Positions 27,268-35,485 of a stretch of 64,000 nucleotides of DNA are shown piece by piece. A program made the translations under genes and the position numbers. The notes under the pieces are model-generated. The model saw only the letters and a list, made by a program, of their open reading frames with translations, ran no database searches and was not told the DNA's origin. The stretch is taken from contig NZ_JSWF01000016.1 in NCBI RefSeq assembly GCF_000797445.1, positions 112,921-176,920 on the forward strand. Reading direction: 5' to 3'. Source of the stretch: Lacinutrix jangbogonensis (GTDB lineage Bacteria > Bacteroidota > Bacteroidia > Flavobacteriales > Flavobacteriaceae). Numbering within the stretch: the stretch's first letter is position 1; each line of letters starts with the position of its first letter.

Positions 27268-27912
27268 TTATAATGAGAGTATTATATCTTTATGGTTATT
27301 TGCCCAAACAGAAAGAGATTCTAAGTTGGACTCGAGATCAAGTTTATTTAGAATATTTGTGCGGTGTTTTTGTACCGTTCTTAAAGAAATATAAAGGGAT
27401 TCAGAAATGTCTTTAGATGAATTTCCTTGTGCAATAAGTCTAACAATTGTTCTTTCGGAGGGCGATAAACGTTTCATCTTTTCTAACTCTGGGGAAATTT
27501 CGGTTTCAAAAACGGTATTAAAAGTAGTACTAAAATAAGTGTTGCCATTTTTAATAGCATTAATACAGTTTTGAATTTCAATAAATGGCTCGTCCTTCAA
27601 TAGGTAACCTGAAATATTTAAAGTTTTCGCTTTATAAACAAAGCGACTTCCTTTATGGGTCGTCAATATAATAAACTTAGTTTTTAGGCCTTTACCTTCA
27701 CATTTTTTAATGACTTCAAAGCCATCAAGCAAAGGCATTTCTATGTCTAAAAGAGCAATGTCTGGATTTAGTTTGGTAATAAGCTCCAAGGCAATTGCTC
27801 CATTTTCGGCAGTAGAAATAACATTATATCCATTTGTTATTAGTTCTTCTGTTAGGCCTTTTAAAAGCATTGGGTGATCGTCTGCTACTATGATATTTAA
27901 ATTTTTAGCCAT
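27268..27912 (-). CDS. LuxR/NarL-family response regulator 2
   Basis: 214 residues. Receiver domain with DD at 11-12, phospho-acceptor Asp56 in DIALLDIEMP, Thr in ILTTHK and Lys in LLKDEP; GerE-type helix-turn-helix at about 144-205 (LSPSERTIVRLIAQGNSSKDISESLYISLRTVQKH). Its ATG overlaps the 3' end of the kinase 2 gene by 8 bp, a translational coupling typical of cognate pairs. It is close in sequence to regulator 1 along its length, and the DNA-recognition helices (SLRTVQKHR and SVRTVQKHR) are nearly the same. So both may bind the same or similar sites, such as the TACGTA pairs 20-60 bp past its stop codon. Confidence 0.92.
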   Translation of the reverse strand: MAKNLNIIVADDHPMLLKGLTEELITNGYNVISTAENGAIALELITKLNPDIALLDIEMPLLDGFEVIKKCEGKGLKTKFIILTTHKGSRFVYKAKTLNISGYLLKDEPFIEIQNCINAIKNGNTYFSTTFNTVFETEISPELEKMKRLSPSERTIVRLIAQGNSSKDISESLYISLRTVQKHRTNILNKLDLESNLESLSVWANNHKDIILSL

Positions 27913-30900
27913 TTTTTAATGGGATTTTTGCAGTAGTTAGTGTGCCTTGATTAGGTTTACTTTCGATTGTTAACTCTCCTTTTAATATTCGAATACGCTC
28001 ATAAATGGTTTTTAAACCAAGACTGTTTTGTTTTTTAGCGCGGGTAACATCAAAACCTTTGCCATTATCTTGAATACTAATTTTAATGTAATCATTTGTT
28101 TTTAACACGCTTATTGATAATGCCTTTGCATCGCCATGTTTTAAGCAGTTATTAACACATTCTTGAATAAAGCGGTAACAATTTAGAGTTTGGTCTTCAT
28201 TAAAATAAGTGTCAATTTTATCAACCTCTCCAGATATAAATAAATTAGTTTGTTCATCTACTTCTAGAATTAGTTGTTCTATACTTTTACTCAATCCTAA
28301 TTGTTTTAATAATGGAGGATATAAGCCATAAGAAATGGCTCTAACTTCTTCTAGCGTATTGTGAGTAAGAACTTTAATTTCCTCTTGATTCGTGTTTTGT
28401 GCTTTCCTTTTAATTAAGGTGAGTTGTTGACTAATACTATCATGTAATTCTCTAGCGATGCGTTTGCGTTCGTCTTCTTGAGATTTAATTAGGCCTTGAG
28501 AAAATTCTTCTTGGCGTCGTTTTCTGTTTTTTGCTTGTTGTAATAACCATAATAGAAAGCTTATTATGGATAAAGATATAATGGTGAAAAACCACCATTT
28601 TTTATAGAAAAATTCTGTGCTATAAATATTTATTATTAATGCGTTGGCAATTTTTTTTCCGGAAAAGTTTAGAGCTTCAATCTCTAAAGTATAATTTCCT
28701 GCAGCTAAATTGGGAAATTGTATTTCGTTTTGATCTTTTAAAGCTATCCAACCTTTATTATTTAAACGGTATCGGTAATTATAACCTTTATAAACAGCAT
28801 CAGTATTTTTAAGTCCAAAACCTACTTCTAGTCTTCTGTTTTCAGAAGGCAATGTAATGTCCGTGTTTTTACTAAAGACACTGCGGTCATAGGTGTTTTT
28901 AAAAGTTTCTTCAGCATTGTTAAATTGATTGATTTTTAAAAGGGTTAATGAAGCAGAATCATTTTCTGTTTTTAATTCTGAAGGTTTAAAGTAATTAAGA
29001 CCTTTTAGTGTGCCAACAAAGAAGCCGTCTTTGGTTTTTAAAGCACTATAACGATTAGCTTCGTAGTGACTAAAACCATCTTTTTCAGAAAAACGTATTT
29101 TGCTTTTAGTTTTGGGATTAAAAGCGATGTAACCATTAAAAGTGTTAATCCACCAAAGTTCTTTATCAAATAATATAGTAGCTATACCCGCTTTTAAATC
29201 GTCTTTAAAAATTGTTGTAAAGCTTTCTTTTTTAGCATTAAAGGCTACAATGTGCCCAGTTCTCGTACCCAATAAATAACCATAGTCTTTATGGTAGTCT
29301 AACATTAAAATATATGGGTCTTCTAAGTCTGTTTTATTATTATTATTATTATTATAAAGTGTATGTGCTTTAGTTTCTAAATTGTATGTTAATAAGCCTT
29401 TGTCTGTTCCCGCTACAATGAGATTACTATGTTTTTTATACTGAATATCGAAGAGGTAAAGCGAGTCGGTATTAACTAATGAAGAATGTACTTTAGTCTG
29501 TGTATTGAATTGCATTAAACGATACCTTTTAGTACCGTAGACAATAATACTATCGTTAATTTTTTCCATGCATATTACAGGAAAATGTTTAAAGCTTTTA
29601 AGTGTTTTGTTTTTTATATTAACTTTAATAATTCCACCATCACCATGAGACCATAAAATGTTGTTTTCAAAAATAAAGTTACGCGATCCAATAGATTTAA
29701 ATGGTTTGTTATTTAGTGTTAATGGAAATGTTTCAATTTTATCTTTACTGGGATTGATTTTAAACCAACCATTCATTTCGCTTGCAACTAGATAGTTTAT
29801 AGAATCTATTGGTTTAATGGTTCTAAATTCTAAATCGGGTAAATAGTTTTTAATTGATTTATTAGGGAATTTATAATAATGAAGTTTTCCATTTGTACTC
29901 AACCAAACATCTTTAGTTAAGTTTTTTGATAATACAGTAATACCATTTATGTCTTCAAAATTTATAAGATAATTTTGTTCAAATTGATTACTGCTATAAC
30001 TATTAAAGGTTAGTGCATCATTATTAGAAGCAAAAATAATAACATTACCCAAACTATCATTATAAGTGTTAAGATGCTTGTTCGGTAAACTAATGTTTTT
30101 AACTGGAATTAGGTTTTTTAATGCTTCATCTATTTTATAAAGATTTGGGTTTTTATTTAAAAATAAATAGGTAACACCTTCTTTTACAAAAGCTTCATCA
30201 ATAACTGTTTTTGAGTCTTTTGTCAAGTTGTAGGTGTTAATCAAGTCTAATTCTTTTAACAATTCACCATTCCAATCAAAAACTTTAACGTTGAAGTTGT
30301 CATCAGAAATCATGATGAAGTCTTTAAAAAAAAGCAACCTGCTTGAGCTATCTATTAAAACTTTGTTTTCAATGACAGTGAAGCTAAAGAGTTGAGTTGA
30401 AGATAAATCTATGGCTAGTTTTTTTATAGAAACTTTTGTTCCTTTTTGTATTAATAGATAATCTTCGTTTTTATAGGAAAATATTTTAGACAAGCCATCT
30501 AAATTAAAATCTAAACCTCCAAAATTTAAGGTTTCATATTTTGAAGTAAAAGGGTCAAAAAGAAGTAAACCATAGCCTTTAGTCAATTTTGTAGAGACAT
30601 AAAACTTACCATCTTTTCTTTTGTATAGCTGTTGTACTTGTTCTATTGCATTTTCAAAATCAGGTAAATTAATAGAATGAAAGCTGTTTCCATTAAAGCG
30701 TTGTAGTGCTAATTTTTTTTCGCTAATAATAATAGTTCTATCGTCATAATTACTTCCACCTAACCATAAAAAGCCATCGTTATCATAACATAAAGTATAA
30801 ATTCTATCCATTTCTATACCGTCTTGTTTGGTATATGTTTTCTGGTACAGTTTGTTAGATTGCGCAAAACTTGCTAAAGAAAAAATGAAAAGTAAGTATA

Positions 30901-30916
30901 AGATACTTTTATTCAT
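27905..30916 (-). CDS. Y_Y_Y-type sensor histidine kinase 2
   Basis: 1003 residues starting with a signal peptide (MNKSILYLLFIFSLASFAQ). The order is as in kinase 1: propeller repeats to about 690, Y_Y_Y domain, membrane helix (WWFFTIISLSIISFLLWLL, about 766-785), HisKA_3 with RIARELHDSISQQL (His about 825) and HATPase_c (ECVNNCLKH, DNGKGFDV). It is clearly a paralogue of kinase 1 from end to end, e.g. KTYTKQDGIEMDRIYTL against KTYTKNDGLALDLIATL. A run of six Asn from an AAT repeat (about 29331-29353) is a private insertion. Different propeller surfaces suggest different ligands. It ends over the start of regulator 2. Confidence 0.93.
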   Translation of the reverse strand: MNKSILYLLFIFSLASFAQSNKLYQKTYTKQDGIEMDRIYTLCYDNDGFLWLGGSNYDDRTIIISEKKLALQRFNGNSFHSINLPDFENAIEQVQQLYKRKDGKFYVSTKLTKGYGLLLFDPFTSKYETLNFGGLDFNLDGLSKIFSYKNEDYLLIQKGTKVSIKKLAIDLSSTQLFSFTVIENKVLIDSSSRLLFFKDFIMISDDNFNVKVFDWNGELLKELDLINTYNLTKDSKTVIDEAFVKEGVTYLFLNKNPNLYKIDEALKNLIPVKNISLPNKHLNTYNDSLGNVIIFASNNDALTFNSYSSNQFEQNYLINFEDINGITVLSKNLTKDVWLSTNGKLHYYKFPNKSIKNYLPDLEFRTIKPIDSINYLVASEMNGWFKINPSKDKIETFPLTLNNKPFKSIGSRNFIFENNILWSHGDGGIIKVNIKNKTLKSFKHFPVICMEKINDSIIVYGTKRYRLMQFNTQTKVHSSLVNTDSLYLFDIQYKKHSNLIVAGTDKGLLTYNLETKAHTLYNNNNNNKTDLEDPYILMLDYHKDYGYLLGTRTGHIVAFNAKKESFTTIFKDDLKAGIATILFDKELWWINTFNGYIAFNPKTKSKIRFSEKDGFSHYEANRYSALKTKDGFFVGTLKGLNYFKPSELKTENDSASLTLLKINQFNNAEETFKNTYDRSVFSKNTDITLPSENRRLEVGFGLKNTDAVYKGYNYRYRLNNKGWIALKDQNEIQFPNLAAGNYTLEIEALNFSGKKIANALIINIYSTEFFYKKWWFFTIISLSIISFLLWLLQQAKNRKRRQEEFSQGLIKSQEDERKRIARELHDSISQQLTLIKRKAQNTNQEEIKVLTHNTLEEVRAISYGLYPPLLKQLGLSKSIEQLILEVDEQTNLFISGEVDKIDTYFNEDQTLNCYRFIQECVNNCLKHGDAKALSISVLKTNDYIKISIQDNGKGFDVTRAKKQNSLGLKTIYERIRILKGELTIESKPNQGTLTTAKIPLKNG

Positions 30917-30946
30917 AGAAGCTTGTTTTTTTTAAATAAAAGCAAT

Positions 30947-30966
30947 GTAAAGATATCTAAAAAAAA
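30947..30966 (-). promoter_or_regulatory. Leader block shared by both sensor kinase genes (copy 2)
   Basis: Identical over 20 bp to 27096-27115 and in the same position, upstream of the kinase 2 start at 30916. There are no TACGTA boxes upstream of this gene, unlike kinase 1, so the two pairs may be regulated differently. Confidence 0.5.
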
Positions 30967-31067
30967 CAAATTATCATTTTCTTATTAATTGTTTATAATT
31001 TTTAATAAAACCGAAGCTTTAAAAGCTACACAATAGTTATTTTTAACCTTTTAAATTTGATACTACA

Positions 31068-33437
31068 TTGGAAAAATACTTAAGTCAGTTAAACGAAGCA
31101 CAATACGAGCCTACAGTTCAAAAAGATGGACCAATGATTATCATTGCTGGAGCAGGTTCTGGAAAAACACGAGTGTTAACGTATCGTATTGCTTACTTAA
31201 TGAGTCAAGGTATAGATGCTTTTAATATTCTCGCACTTACCTTTACAAACAAAGCAGCTAAAGAAATGAAAGGCAGAATTGCCGAAATTGTTGGCGATGG
31301 TGAAGCAAAAAACTTATGGATGGGAACATTTCACTCTGTTTTTGCCAAAATTCTTCGTTTTGAAGGACACCATTTAGGCTTTCCAAGTAACTTTACTATT
31401 TACGATACACAAGATTCTCAAAAGCTTTTAGGTTCTATTATTAAAGAAATGGGCTTAGAGAAAGATATTTATAAAACCAAACAGGTTTATAGTAGAATTT
31501 CTTCATATAAAAACAACTTAATTACTGTAAAAGCATATTTTAAAAACCCAGAATTAATGGAAGCCGATGTGATGGCTAGACGACCAAAAATGGGAGATAT
31601 TTATGCAGAATATGTTAATCGCTGTTTTAAGGCAGGAGCAATGGATTTTGATGATTTGTTGCTGCGTACAAACGAATTATTAACGCGTTTTCCGCAAGTT
31701 TTAGCAAAATACCAAAACAAATTTCGCTATATTTTGGTAGATGAGTATCAGGATACAAATCATTCGCAATACCTTATTGTTAGAGCTTTAGCAGATCGGT
31801 TTCAAAATATTTGTGTTGTTGGAGATGATGCACAAAGTATTTATGCCTTTCGTGGTGCTAATATTAGTAATATTCTAAATTTCCAGAAAGATTATGACGA
31901 CGTTAAAATGTATCGCTTAGAACAAAATTACCGCTCCACAAAAAATATTGTAGGTGCAGCAAATTCGGTAATAGAGCATAATAAAACAAAACTTGATAAA
32001 ATAGTTTGGACAGCAAATGAAGAGGGTCCAAAGGTAAAAGTAAATCGTTCTTTAACAGATGGAGATGAAGGCCGTTTTGTAGCAAGTACCATTTGGGAGG
32101 AAAAGATGACCAATCAATTACTAAATAGTGATTTTGCTATTTTGTACCGTACCAATTCGCAATCTCGTGCCATGGAAGACGCCTTGCGTAAGCGCGATAT
32201 CTCGTATCGTATTTATGGAGGAACATCTTTTTACCAGCGTAAAGAAATAAAGGATGTTACGGCATATTTGCGTTTAATACTTAATTCTTCAGACGAAGAA
32301 GCCTTAAAGCGTGTCATCAATTTTCCACCACGTGGTATTGGTCAGACAACAATAGATAGATTAGTTGTAGCAGCAAATGCAACCGGGAAAACAATGTTTG
32401 GTTTGTTAAAGGAAATAGATACCATTACTATTAATATAAATAATGGTACAAAAAATAAATTAAGAGACTTTGTTACTTTAATTGAAAGTTTCCAAGTCAT
32501 GAACCAAACGGCTAATGCTTTTGATTTAGCGGAGTATGTTACTAAAACTACGGGTTTAATTAGAGAATTTAATAAAGATGGAACACCAGAAGGTGTAATG
32601 AGACTTGAAAATGTTGAAGAATTATTAAATGGTATAAAAGATTTTGTTGAAGGTCAACTAGAAATTGCAGATTCTAAAGATGATTTAGCAGAATTTTTAG
32701 AAGATGTCGCTTTGGCAACAGACTTAGATGGCGATAAAGGCGATCCAAACCATGTAGCACTAATGACAATTCACTCTTCTAAAGGCTTAGAATTTAATCA
32801 TGTTTTTGTGGTTGGTTTAGAGGAAGATTTGTTTCCAAGCGCAATGAGTATGAGTACGCGAAGCGAACTAGAAGAAGAACGTCGATTATTTTACGTAGCT
32901 TTGACCAGAGCAGAAAAGAAAGCGTATTTAACATATGCATTGTCTCGTTACCGTTGGGGAAAACTAGTAGATTCTGAACCAAGTCGTTTTATTGAGGAAA
33001 TAGAAGATGAGTTTTTAGACATTATAACACCAATAGAAGAGCGTCGCATCAATCCAATGTTATCATCAGATATTTTTGGAGATGTAGCACCAAATAAAAT
33101 AAGATTTAAAAAAGCAGTACAACCTAAATTTCAAAAGAAAGTGGCAAAAAAGAAAGAACCTGTAAACTTCGAGATAAGTGTACCAAAAAAATTAAAAAAA
33201 GCTTCAGATATTGAAGCTCCAACAAATGCAGATACAAGTGCAAGTGCAAATATAAATACTGAAGATATTGTTGTTGGATTGAAAGTAAAACATTTAAAGT
33301 TTGGTAGAGGAGAGGTGTTAAGCATTGAAGGTAAAGGCGGAGATGTAAAAGCAGAAATTGACTTTGAATTTGGTGGTAAAAAGAAATTATTACTACGTTT
33401 TGCGAAGTTACAGCCTATACGTACACGTAGAATTTAA
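31068..33437 (+). CDS. UvrD/PcrA-type ATP-dependent DNA helicase
   Basis: 789 residues. A superfamily 1A motor with Q motif (LNEAQYEPT), Walker A GAGSGKTR near residue 29, TFTNKAAKEMK, Walker B DEYQDTN, GDDAQSIYAFRGA, EQNYRST, and the C-terminal motifs MTIHSSKGLEF and VALTRAEKK. Full length, with a C-terminal basic tail (KKVAKKKEPV) and a Tudor-like end (VVGLKVKHLKFGRGEVLSIEGKGGD) typical of PcrA. It unwinds 3'-tailed DNA in repair and in removing blocks to replication. The start is TTG at 31068, supported by the near-terminal LNEAQ motif. Faces kinase 2 head to head across 151 bp. Confidence 0.95.
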   Translation: MEKYLSQLNEAQYEPTVQKDGPMIIIAGAGSGKTRVLTYRIAYLMSQGIDAFNILALTFTNKAAKEMKGRIAEIVGDGEAKNLWMGTFHSVFAKILRFEGHHLGFPSNFTIYDTQDSQKLLGSIIKEMGLEKDIYKTKQVYSRISSYKNNLITVKAYFKNPELMEADVMARRPKMGDIYAEYVNRCFKAGAMDFDDLLLRTNELLTRFPQVLAKYQNKFRYILVDEYQDTNHSQYLIVRALADRFQNICVVGDDAQSIYAFRGANISNILNFQKDYDDVKMYRLEQNYRSTKNIVGAANSVIEHNKTKLDKIVWTANEEGPKVKVNRSLTDGDEGRFVASTIWEEKMTNQLLNSDFAILYRTNSQSRAMEDALRKRDISYRIYGGTSFYQRKEIKDVTAYLRLILNSSDEEALKRVINFPPRGIGQTTIDRLVVAANATGKTMFGLLKEIDTITININNGTKNKLRDFVTLIESFQVMNQTANAFDLAEYVTKTTGLIREFNKDGTPEGVMRLENVEELLNGIKDFVEGQLEIADSKDDLAEFLEDVALATDLDGDKGDPNHVALMTIHSSKGLEFNHVFVVGLEEDLFPSAMSMSTRSELEEERRLFYVALTRAEKKAYLTYALSRYRWGKLVDSEPSRFIEEIEDEFLDIITPIEERRINPMLSSDIFGDVAPNKIRFKKAVQPKFQKKVAKKKEPVNFEISVPKKLKKASDIEAPTNADTSASANINTEDIVVGLKVKHLKFGRGEVLSIEGKGGDVKAEIDFEFGGKKKLLLRFAKLQPIRTRRI

Positions 33438-33563
33438 ATGTTAAGGAATAGTTCGTATAAAGATACATTTGAACTTATTAACTCAGATAAAGAATTTTCA
33501 ATTGAATTATTTGAAGATTCTTTATTTATGAGATCCGGGCCAATATTAGTCAGCTTACATTAA
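33438..33563 (+). CDS. Possible 41-residue ORF directly after the helicase gene
   Basis: The ATG at 33438 follows the helicase TAA with no gap, and its TAA ends one base before the stop of the convergent esterase. The peptide (MLRNSSYKDTFELINSDKEF, then FSIELFEDSLFMRSG and a hydrophobic end) has no signature I recognise. It could be a real small protein, a read-through tail, or a leftover of a gene lost here. Kept only because nothing else explains this 126-bp stretch. Confidence 0.25.
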   Translation: MLRNSSYKDTFELINSDKEFSIELFEDSLFMRSGPILVSLH

Positions 33564-34421
33564 CTAGTGATGCGTTGTAATAAAGGCTTTCACTCTTGTC
33601 CAAGTATCCAATAAATGCTCTCCAGACCAACCATGCCCTTCATTTGAATAAAGAGTAAACTCATGCGTAATATCTAAATCTGTTAATTTAGCATCCATAT
33701 CTGCACCTTGCGAATTTGGTATTAATGGGTCCATGCCACCATAAAATAATACTGTTGGAGGTGAAGTATTTTTTGCTTGATGAAAAGGACTATAAAGTTC
33801 TAAAAAATCATTAGATGGTGTGACTCCAAAAAACAAAAAGCCTGGATTTATAATACTCGAATAGGCTGGATCTGCCAAATTTGTTGGTCCAACAATACTA
33901 GCAACCATATTAATGTTGTTCTGTGTGTCGTAATCATAACTCCATAGCATTGCTAAATGTGCGCCTGCACTAACACCAAAAAACCCATAATCTTGAGAAA
34001 TAATGTATTCACTTTGGTTTGTTTTTAAATGATTTATTACAGCTGTAATATCGTTAAGTTGCATTGGAAAAGGAGAAACACCTTGCGATGCTAAGCGATA
34101 ATTTATATTAACAATAGCATATTCTGGTAGGTCTTCTTGAATATTAGTTTTATAAGTATTCATATGTGTTTTATCACCAGAAGTCCAACCGCCGCCATGA
34201 ACAAGAATAATGATTTTTGTGTTTTTATTTCTGTTTTCTGGCAGGTGAATATCGTAAACTTGAGCGCTATCGTTACCATAAGATACATTTAGCATTTGGG
34301 TTGCCATAACGGTAGTTTCTGTCTCTTGCGGTTCTGTTGTGTTATCAGAATCTTCAGAACAAGAAAAGTTTAAAATAAATAGCGGTATAATAAATAAAAA
34401 ACGAAAAGATAATTTTTTCAT
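33564..34421 (-). CDS. Alpha/beta hydrolase (carboxylesterase/BD-FAE-like) lipoprotein
   Basis: 285 residues from the ATG at 34421. This start is preferred to the one 19 codons upstream (34478), because it begins a lipoprotein signal (MKKLSFRFLFIIPLFILNFSCSED), and the longer version would overlap the divergent gene. The alpha/beta hydrolase fold has oxyanion motif HGGGWTSGDK, nucleophile elbow G-V-S-A-G-A-H, catalytic Asp in GGMDPLIP and His in NEGHGWSG. This resembles the hormone-sensitive-lipase/BD-FAE group, which cleaves short acyl or feruloyl esters. Probably a periplasm- or surface-facing, membrane-anchored esterase of unknown substrate. Confidence 0.88.
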   Translation of the reverse strand: MKKLSFRFLFIIPLFILNFSCSEDSDNTTEPQETETTVMATQMLNVSYGNDSAQVYDIHLPENRNKNTKIIILVHGGGWTSGDKTHMNTYKTNIQEDLPEYAIVNINYRLASQGVSPFPMQLNDITAVINHLKTNQSEYIISQDYGFFGVSAGAHLAMLWSYDYDTQNNINMVASIVGPTNLADPAYSSIINPGFLFFGVTPSNDFLELYSPFHQAKNTSPPTVLFYGGMDPLIPNSQGADMDAKLTDLDITHEFTLYSNEGHGWSGEHLLDTWTRVKAFITTHH

Positions 34422-34433
34422 AAACAAATAAGT

Positions 34434-34449
34434 ATTTACTTTAGTAAAT
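34434..34449. promoter_or_regulatory. 7-2-7 inverted repeat between divergent genes
   Basis: ATTTACTTTAGTAAAT is perfect over 16 bp and lies in the 48-bp space between the divergent esterase (start 34421) and Sua5 (start 34470) genes. It could be a repressor site serving both promoters. Position and symmetry are seen; function is inferred. Confidence 0.35.
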
Positions 34450-34469
34450 GTTAATGTAAGGTACGTATT

Positions 34470-35090
34470 ATGGCACAATTTATTAGAATTTACGAAGAGA
34501 ATCCAAATCCTAAAGAGATTAAGAAGGTGGTCGATGTCTTAAAACGCGGCGGATTGGTAATTTTCCCTACTGATACTGTTTATGCTTTAGGTTGCGATAT
34601 TAATAATAATAAAGCTTTAGAACGCATTGCAAGAATTAAAGGCGTGAAGCTTGAAAAGGCTAAGCTGTCTTTTATCTGTCATGATTTAAGTAACTTAAGC
34701 GATCATGTAAGGCAAATAGGTACTAGTACATTTAAAATTTTAAAACGTGCATTACCTGGACCGTATACTTTTATTTTACCTGGTTCAAAGTCATTACCAT
34801 CAGTTTTTAAAAAGAAAAAAGAAGTTGGTATTCGTATTCCTAATAATAATATAACCTTAGAAATTGTAAAAGCTTTGGGAAATCCTTTAGTGTCTACATC
34901 TATTCGTGATGAAGACGAAATTTTAGAATATACCACAGATCCAGAGTTAATTCTCGAAAAGTGGAAAAACCTTGTCGATCTTGTTATTGATGGTGGTTAT
35001 GGTGGAAATGAAGGATCTACAATTGTAGATTTGTCTGGTGATGAACCTTTGGTGATTAGAGAAGGTAAAGGGAGTCTGGATATATTCTAG
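34470..35090 (+). CDS. L-threonylcarbamoyladenylate synthase (Sua5/YciO/YrdC family)
   Basis: 206 residues. The YrdC-like fold is shown by RGGLVIFPTDTVYALGCDI at 26-45 (nucleotide and threonine contact region) and by the P-G-P-Y-T-F-I-L-P-G segment near 91, VGIRIPNN near 112 and NPLVSTSIRDEDE near 130. The family makes threonylcarbamoyl-AMP, which goes to A37 of ANN-decoding tRNAs (t6A). The length fits the short TsaC/YciO type rather than full Sua5. YciO proteins are similar but not equivalent, so the exact subfamily is uncertain. Divergent from the esterase, with an inverted repeat between them. Confidence 0.88.
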   Translation: MAQFIRIYEENPNPKEIKKVVDVLKRGGLVIFPTDTVYALGCDINNNKALERIARIKGVKLEKAKLSFICHDLSNLSDHVRQIGTSTFKILKRALPGPYTFILPGSKSLPSVFKKKKEVGIRIPNNNITLEIVKALGNPLVSTSIRDEDEILEYTTDPELILEKWKNLVDLVIDGGYGGNEGSTIVDLSGDEPLVIREGKGSLDIF

Positions 35091-35119
35091 TATGAAAAAT
35101 TAAATATATTAATATTATA

Positions 35120-35468
35120 AGTTATATTGAATTTATAGCACACGCTTTAAAGGCTATTAAAGAATTCTATAGTAAAGTATGTGGTTGTAAATTCCAAGAT
35201 TATCGTAAAAATTATATTTTATTTTTTCAAACGTAATCAGGCTTAGATATTGGTTTCAAAAAATAAAAACAAAACAAGCAATAGGTTTTGGTGCTTTCGT
35301 TATAATTTAAAACGGAGACTTAATTGAAACTAAGCGAAATATTATTGAAACTAGCGGAAAATTAAAGTTGATATTTTTTCTTTCCCAGGAGGTTGTAGAT
35401 TTTCATTTTTAGATCCATCAGGAAATGAAATTACAGTTTTTACTTATGCTGATGAGTACTACTATTAG
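35120..35468 (+). pseudogene. Glyoxalase/bleomycin-resistance (VOC) family remnant
   Basis: Read across frames, this 350-bp stretch gives VOC signatures: I-E-F-I-A-H-A-L-K, K-E-F-Y-S-K-V-C-G-C-K-F-Q-D-Y at the front, S-G-L-D-I-G-F in the middle, and F-P-G-G-C-R-F-S-F-L-D-P-S-G-N-E at the end, a strong match to the C-terminal metal-binding segment. TAA stops occur in the first frame at 35234 and 35264. The frame changes between 35264 and 35278 and again near the A4 run at 35358-35361. So it is decayed, not a sequencing slip. It explains the otherwise empty space between Sua5 and the peroxidase. The original protein (about 115-120 residues) probably detoxified a small reactive compound or bound a metal. 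Confidence 0.8.
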
Positions 35469-35485
35469 TTTTTTTTATTATGTGT

